In this document: in pieces, positions 60,328-64,000 of the stretch
Numbering within the stretch: position 1 is the first letter of the stretch
How the letters are laid out: each line of letters begins with the position of its first letter
Source: Thermomonas sp.
Lineage (GTDB): Bacteria > Pseudomonadota > Gammaproteobacteria > Xanthomonadales > Xanthomonadaceae
Length of the DNA stretch: 64,000 nt
Direction of reading: 5' to 3'
Assembly: GCF_029945965.1 (NCBI RefSeq)
Contig: NZ_JAQSDO010000019.1
Span: forward strand, 62,001-126,000
Translations under genes and position numbers: made by a program
Notes under the pieces: generated by a model
Told to the model about the DNA's origin: nothing
The model's input: the letters and a program-made list of their open reading frames with translations, nothing else
The model's database searches: none

Positions 60328-61279
60328 ATGAGCTACACGCACCTGATCCAACACGAACGCTATCAGATTCAATGCTGGACTGCGGAAGGCTTGGCCTTCG
60401 GGAAATTGCCCGCCGACTGCAGCGGCATCCGAGCACGATCTGTCGAGAGTTACGGCGGAATGTCGTAGTGAGCGGGCATTACTATTTCGAGACGGCGCAT
60501 CGCAAAGCAGGCCGACGTGCCGCTTCATGCCGAAGTCAGCCGCGCATCACCCCTGAACTGTGGACCTGTGTGGAAGCCCATCTGCGGCAAGACCACAGTC
60601 CTGAGCAAGTGGTAGGGGTGATGCGTCAGCATGATCTGCTGATAAGCCACACCCGTATTTACCAGCACATTGCCAAGTATCGTCGCCTGGGGGGAACGCT
60701 ATGGATGCATCGTCGTCATCGCCGTGCCTATCGGCACCATCCGACCGTACCAAGACGCTTTACACCATCGCGTTCGCTGCATGAACGTCCATCGCACGTG
60801 CTGCAACGACGCACAACCAGGCACTGGGAGCTCGATACCCTGCGTCCCGGGCGTGGCAGGGCGCCATATTGTGTGCGGTAGAGAGACGTTCCCGCTTCGT
60901 GCACCTGGACTGGCTCAAGACGGGCGAAGCCAAGCCTCTCGCTATGCAACTGATCCGGCGCCTGCGTTGTGTACTGCCGCGCGTGCATAGCCTGACTCCT
61001 GATCGGGGCAGTGAATTTGCCTGGCATTGGCTGGTCGAAGACGAACTGCAGATCCCGGTCTACTTCTGTGACCTGTATTGCGCTTGGCAACGCGGCACCG
61101 TGGAAAACACCAATGGATTACTGCGGCAGTACTTTCCCAAGCAACGCAACTTCGACACGATCACGCCTCAAGAACTACAAGCCGTCGAAGATCGATTGAA
61201 CGATCGCCCACGTAAAGTGCTAGGTTTTAGAACACCAAGAGAAGTCTATTACGCATCACTCAAGCGTTGCGCTTCGTAG
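60328..61279 (+). pseudogene. IS30 transposase, frameshifted
   Basis: The protein starts MSYTHLIQHERYQIQ in one frame, moves near 60400 into a second frame (LREIARRLQRHPSTICRELR, the helix-turn-helix), and near 60860 into a third (ERRSRFVHLDWL). The catalytic residues all remain: Asp in HWELDT, Asp in LTPDRGSEFAW and Glu in GTVENTNGLLRQYFP. Full length would be about 317 residues, normal for IS30. Two shifts make inactivity likely, though sequencing error at either cannot be excluded. Confidence 0.9.
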
Positions 61280-61290
61280 TTGAATCCGCC
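61266..61290 (-). repeat. IS30 right inverted repeat
   Basis: Read on the minus strand it begins GGCGGATTCAACTACGAAGC and ends GCAAC. The outer ten bases are identical to the left end. Confidence 0.9.
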
Positions 61291-61309
61291 ACCTCTTTTC
61301 TGGCAAGGC

Positions 61310-61522
61310 CTACAACCCGGCCACGACCTCAGACACGCTGAGCCCGAGTTCAAGTTGCACGCGGACGTACTCGCGCTCTTTGCGGGACAAGGTACGGCCC
61401 GCTGCAATGCGAACGTCTTCCGCATCCAGGATGCGCATGATCCTGGGCAACGCCGAGCCTATCGCGTCAGGCCCGTAGCCGGCTTCGCGCAAGGTGGCAC
61501 GCATTAGTTCTTCAACTTCCAT
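61310..61522 (-). CDS. small protein of unknown function
   Basis: A 70-residue, mostly helical protein (MEVEELMRATLREAGYGPD, then ILDAEDVRIAAGRTLSRKER and VQLELGLSVSEVV). AGGA lies seven bases before the ATG. No family is recognised. It is just right of the IS30 element and transcribed toward it. The composition and ribosome site favour a real gene; its role is unknown. Confidence 0.5.
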   Translation of the reverse strand: MEVEELMRATLREAGYGPDAIGSALPRIMRILDAEDVRIAAGRTLSRKEREYVRVQLELGLSVSEVVAGL

Positions 61523-61657
61523 GAACCATCCTAATTGATCTCAAGGCGTTGCATCGCACGCCGTGGGTGGCGCGTGGCCAGCCTGGCGAGGGTGCTTGCT
61601 GCCTGAGCCGCTACATCTATGGACGCAAGGGATTGCGGCCGACCAAGCGTACAAATT

Positions 61658-61673
61658 TGTCCCTGACACCATT
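61658..61673. repeat. dispersed TGTCCCTGACACCATT copy
   Basis: An exact second copy of the 16-base word at 49208, nine bases before the stop of the ABC1-kinase gene and downstream of it in the direction of transcription. It may be one arm of a lost palindrome. The rest of the gap 61523-61681 shows nothing else. Confidence 0.6.
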
Positions 61674-61681
61674 TCTTTCTC

Positions 61682-63364
61682 TCAGCGCCCGCCGCCGCTT
61701 CGCCAGATCGAGAACAGCAGCCAAAAGCTGCCCAGCACCGCTCCCAGGAACCCGAACAGGCCGAACACCGGCAGGCCGAGCAGGGTCGGGCCGCCCGAGA
61801 CGGTCATCACGATCGACGAGCCCACGATCAATGCGGCGATCACCACGCCGACAACCAGCCGGTTGGCCGAATGTTCGACGCGCTGGCCGAACTTCTCCAG
61901 CCGCTCGACGTCGAGGTTCACGTTCATCCTGCCGCGCCGCGCCATCCGCAAGAGATGCTTGAGCTCCGAGGGCAGCGAGGCCAGCAGGCCGAGGGAATCG
62001 CTGACCGCGCGGCGGCCACGGCGGGCGAGCGCGCGCGGCGAATACCGTGCCAGCATCACCCGTTGCAGGACGGGTGCGGCCTCGCTGGCCATGTCGAACT
62101 CCGGGTCGAGCCGGCTGCCCATGCCTTCCAGCGTCACCAGCACCTTCACCATCAATGCCAGGTCCGGCGGCAATGCGACTTGATGTTCCCGCAGCAGGGC
62201 GGTGATCTCGCCCATCATCGTACCCAGGTGCAGTTCCTTCAACGGCACGCCATGGTAGTGGTCGATGAATTCCTCGACCTGCTGGGTCACCGCATCGGCA
62301 TCGACGCGGTCGTCGACCGACCAGTCCAGCAGCACCTCGGCGACGGGTTCGGAATCGCGCCGCACCATGCCGTCGAACAGATCCACCATCTGCTGGCGTC
62401 GTGCTTCAGACAGATGTCCCACCATGCCGAAATCGATCAGGGCCAGGCGGTCGCCGGGTAGCCAGAACACATTGCCCGGGTGTGGATCTGCGTGGAAGAA
62501 GCCATCCAGGAACATCATCTTCATTTCGACCTGTGCACCGAGCCGGGCGATGCGCGTACGGTCGCCGCCGACGGCATCCAGCGCGTCCAGGTCGGACAGT
62601 GGGATGCCGTCGATGAACTGCTGCACGTTCACCCGCTCGCCCGTCCACTGCCAGTAGACGGTCGGCACCACCAGCGCCGGCTCGTCGACGAAGGATGCAG
62701 CGATGCGTTCGGCATGCCGGCATTCGGCGGCCAGGTCCATTTCCAGCGTCAGCGACGACTGCAACTGCCGCACCAGCGCCCGTGGCTGGTAGCGCGCAAG
62801 GTCCGGCGACTCGGCCTCGATGATCGACGCCAGCCGATGCAGCAATCGCATGTCGGCCTCGACCAGCGGCTTGATGTTTGGTCGGCGGACTTTCACCACC
62901 ACCTCGGCGCCATCGTGCAAGCGCGCGCGATACACCTGGGCGATTGACGCCGCCGCGAGCGGCTCGGGATCGAATGCGGCGAACACCTGATCGGGCGGCG
63001 CCCCCAAATCGGCTTCCAGCTGCTCGCGCACCTGCTCGAACGGCAACGCCGGCACGCGGTTTTGCAGCTTCTCGAATTCGGCGATCCATTCCGGTGCGAA
63101 CAGGTCCACGCGCGTGGCCAGCACCTGGCCGAGCTTGACGAAACTCGGGCCCATCTCTTCCAGCGCGCGCCGCACGCGCTCGGGCGGCGGCAGCGCCACC
63201 AGTTCATTGAGTCGTTCGATCGGGACGATCTTGCCGGCGCGCTCCAACACGTGCGTCATGCCCAGCCGACCCACCATGTCGCCAAAGCCGTAACGTGCCA
63301 GCACCGAGGCCACCTCGTGCAGGCGCCCCAAGTCACGGGCGGTCGACAGTGTTTCCCAAAACAT
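61682..63364 (-). CDS. ABC1/AarF/UbiB-family kinase-like protein
   Basis: A 560-residue atypical kinase-like ATPase. The KxGQ motif is in EMGPSFVKLGQVLATRVD (about residue 75), the Ala-rich loop in LAAASIAQVYRARL, the nucleotide Lys in VVVKVRRP, the catalytic segment in DGFFHADPHPGNVFWL, and the metal Asp in LIDFGMVG. Two C-terminal helices (about 500-550) anchor it in the membrane. UbiB of this kind supports ubiquinone synthesis or lipid handling. No ubi neighbours are present, and the length and lack of UbiE/UbiJ context leave open which. Confidence 0.9.
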   Translation of the reverse strand: MFWETLSTARDLGRLHEVASVLARYGFGDMVGRLGMTHVLERAGKIVPIERLNELVALPPPERVRRALEEMGPSFVKLGQVLATRVDLFAPEWIAEFEKLQNRVPALPFEQVREQLEADLGAPPDQVFAAFDPEPLAAASIAQVYRARLHDGAEVVVKVRRPNIKPLVEADMRLLHRLASIIEAESPDLARYQPRALVRQLQSSLTLEMDLAAECRHAERIAASFVDEPALVVPTVYWQWTGERVNVQQFIDGIPLSDLDALDAVGGDRTRIARLGAQVEMKMMFLDGFFHADPHPGNVFWLPGDRLALIDFGMVGHLSEARRQQMVDLFDGMVRRDSEPVAEVLLDWSVDDRVDADAVTQQVEEFIDHYHGVPLKELHLGTMMGEITALLREHQVALPPDLALMVKVLVTLEGMGSRLDPEFDMASEAAPVLQRVMLARYSPRALARRGRRAVSDSLGLLASLPSELKHLLRMARRGRMNVNLDVERLEKFGQRVEHSANRLVVGVVIAALIVGSSIVMTVSGGPTLLGLPVFGLFGFLGAVLGSFWLLFSIWRSGGGR

Positions 63365-63483
63365 CGGCGTGGCACTCCTCGGCTGGGCGGATCCCGTCAG
63401 AACGACGTGTTCGTCCTCAGTGCAGCATGCAGGAACCGCAGTGAGTACGGGGAGATGTACCTGATCCCTCTTCTTGCTCGCCG

Positions 63484-64000
63484 TTATTTCGCTGCGGCCA
63501 CCCGCTTGCCCAGATACCAGTCAAACTTCATCACGTCGTCCCAGGTTTTCCCCATTTTCGCGAGGATGACCTCGCGCTGGATCGGGAGCAGGAATCGTTT
63601 CGCGATGGCATCGTCGATCGAGGCGGCCGCAAGTTTCATGAAGCATTCTCGGTTACCGTAACGTTCTTCAATCGACAGTCTAGGGTCGTGTGCGGCCAAG
63701 CGTTCGTCACGCGTGCGGGCGAATGGGATAAACGCCCCGTTGAGGCCGGAAATGAAACCAAAACGTGCGAATTCCTGCAACTTCCAGTTCCAGGCAGTGT
63801 AGGTGCCGAGCGGCACCGAGGACATGGCGCCACGCCAGCCGCCCAGTTCGTTGCTGTCACCATCGACCGCCGGCACCAGCAGCGGATAGTTTGCGCCGAC
63901 ATGCACCGGCTCGGCGATGATGCCTTTACGCGCATAGGCGCGACCCATGCCAAGCTGCCACAACGGCGGCGGATTGGTCGGCACACGAATCCCCGGAATC
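63484..64000 (-). CDS. alpha/beta-hydrolase domain protein, 3' part
   Basis: The open frame continues past the window edge. The visible C-terminal 170 residues match the alpha/beta-hydrolase-domain family (PF20091 type): VPTNPPPLWQLGMGRAYA, VPAVDGDSNELGGWRG, VPLGTYTAWNWKLQEFARFG, FIPFARTRDERLAAHDPRLS, EERYGNRECFM. These are large secreted proteins, and the front part with any signal peptide lies outside. The intergenic stretch 63365-63483 shows nothing notable. Confidence 0.8.
   Translation of the reverse strand, partial: IPGIRVPTNPPPLWQLGMGRAYARKGIIAEPVHVGANYPLLVPAVDGDSNELGGWRGAMSSVPLGTYTAWNWKLQEFARFGFISGLNGAFIPFARTRDERLAAHDPRLSIEERYGNRECFMKLAAASIDDAIAKRFLLPIQREVILAKMGKTWDDVMKFDWYLGKRVAAAK

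Larger units (their letters stand above)
60239..61290 (+). mobile_element. IS30-family insertion sequence, inactive
   Basis: A 1052-bp element bounded by 25-bp inverted repeats with four mismatches, and by a 3-bp direct duplication ACC (60236-60238 and 61291-61293), as expected for IS30. It carries one transposase gene broken by two frameshifts. It sits inside a GGGGTCAGAG palindrome. No passenger gene. Confidence 0.9.

Noticed and set aside
60181-61680. A larger genomic island or prophage around the IS30 element
   Set aside because: No integrase, attachment repeat, tRNA or phage gene is present; only a single 1-kb insertion sequence is supported.

Overview
The window reads as a high-GC gammaproteobacterial chromosome, most likely a member of the Lysobacteraceae/Xanthomonadaceae (Lysobacter, Luteimonas, Thermomonas type). 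This is an inference from gene content: GspA/GspB, a TonB receptor next to a TPR-sulfotransferase, many secreted metallopeptidases, DUF2058 and a PHA depolymerase. Dispersed palindromes built on GGGGTCAGAG also fit. I saw no rRNA, tRNA, CRISPR array, prophage or plasmid genes. It is mostly ordinary chromosome with short operons, many convergent pairs and lipoprotein or secreted enzymes.

Layout. 1-7.4 kb: lipoprotein alkaline phosphatase, HemJ/CopD-like membrane protein, methyltransferase, intracellular PHA depolymerase with a histone-H1-like tail, PadR regulator plus HAAS/sensor membrane protein, and a secreted cyclophilin. 7.4-16.2 kb: TonB receptor with TPR-sulfotransferase, M1 metallopeptidase with a membrane protein, and a response regulator. 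16.2-21.4 kb: secreted serine hydrolase, EamA transporter and gspA-gspB. 21.4-27.5 kb: VOC protein, an exported MsrB/MsrA methionine sulfoxide repair pair, S4 RNA-binding protein, LemA-DUF2207, and an ECF sigma factor with a membrane partner. 27.5-37 kb: ClpP-like lipoprotein, DUF1428, DUF1615, an MDR dehydrogenase, DbpA, MFS, DUF488-DUF2945, GlcD-like oxidase and GIY-YIG. 37-49 kb: M49-like peptidase, DUF2058, CocE/NonD hydrolase, an ABC exporter, an ATP-grasp protein, a FrnE-like DsbA protein, a CPBP protease remnant, a secreted basic Q/Y-rich protein with a structured leader, and an M61 peptidase.

49-64 kb: this part looks more rearranged. It holds an unusual permuted ATP-grasp-like protein paired with an amino-acid permease, a PhoD-type phosphatase and a diguanylate cyclase. 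A TetR gene with a NemR-like operator precedes a cupin. Next comes a truncated NADP oxidoreductase joined to a decayed fragment of a second PhoD-type gene. Last come a Pcm-erythromycin esterase fusion, a dead IS30 element inserted into one of the GGGGTCAGAG palindromes, a UbiB/ABC1 kinase, and the 3' part of an alpha/beta-hydrolase-domain gene.

The strongest things to follow up are the IS30 insertion in the palindrome (inverted repeats and a 3-bp duplication are readable), the chimeric PhoD/oxidoreductase pseudogene, the basic tail on the PHA depolymerase, and the ATP-grasp/permease pair. I did not find a system that I can claim as new with confidence.
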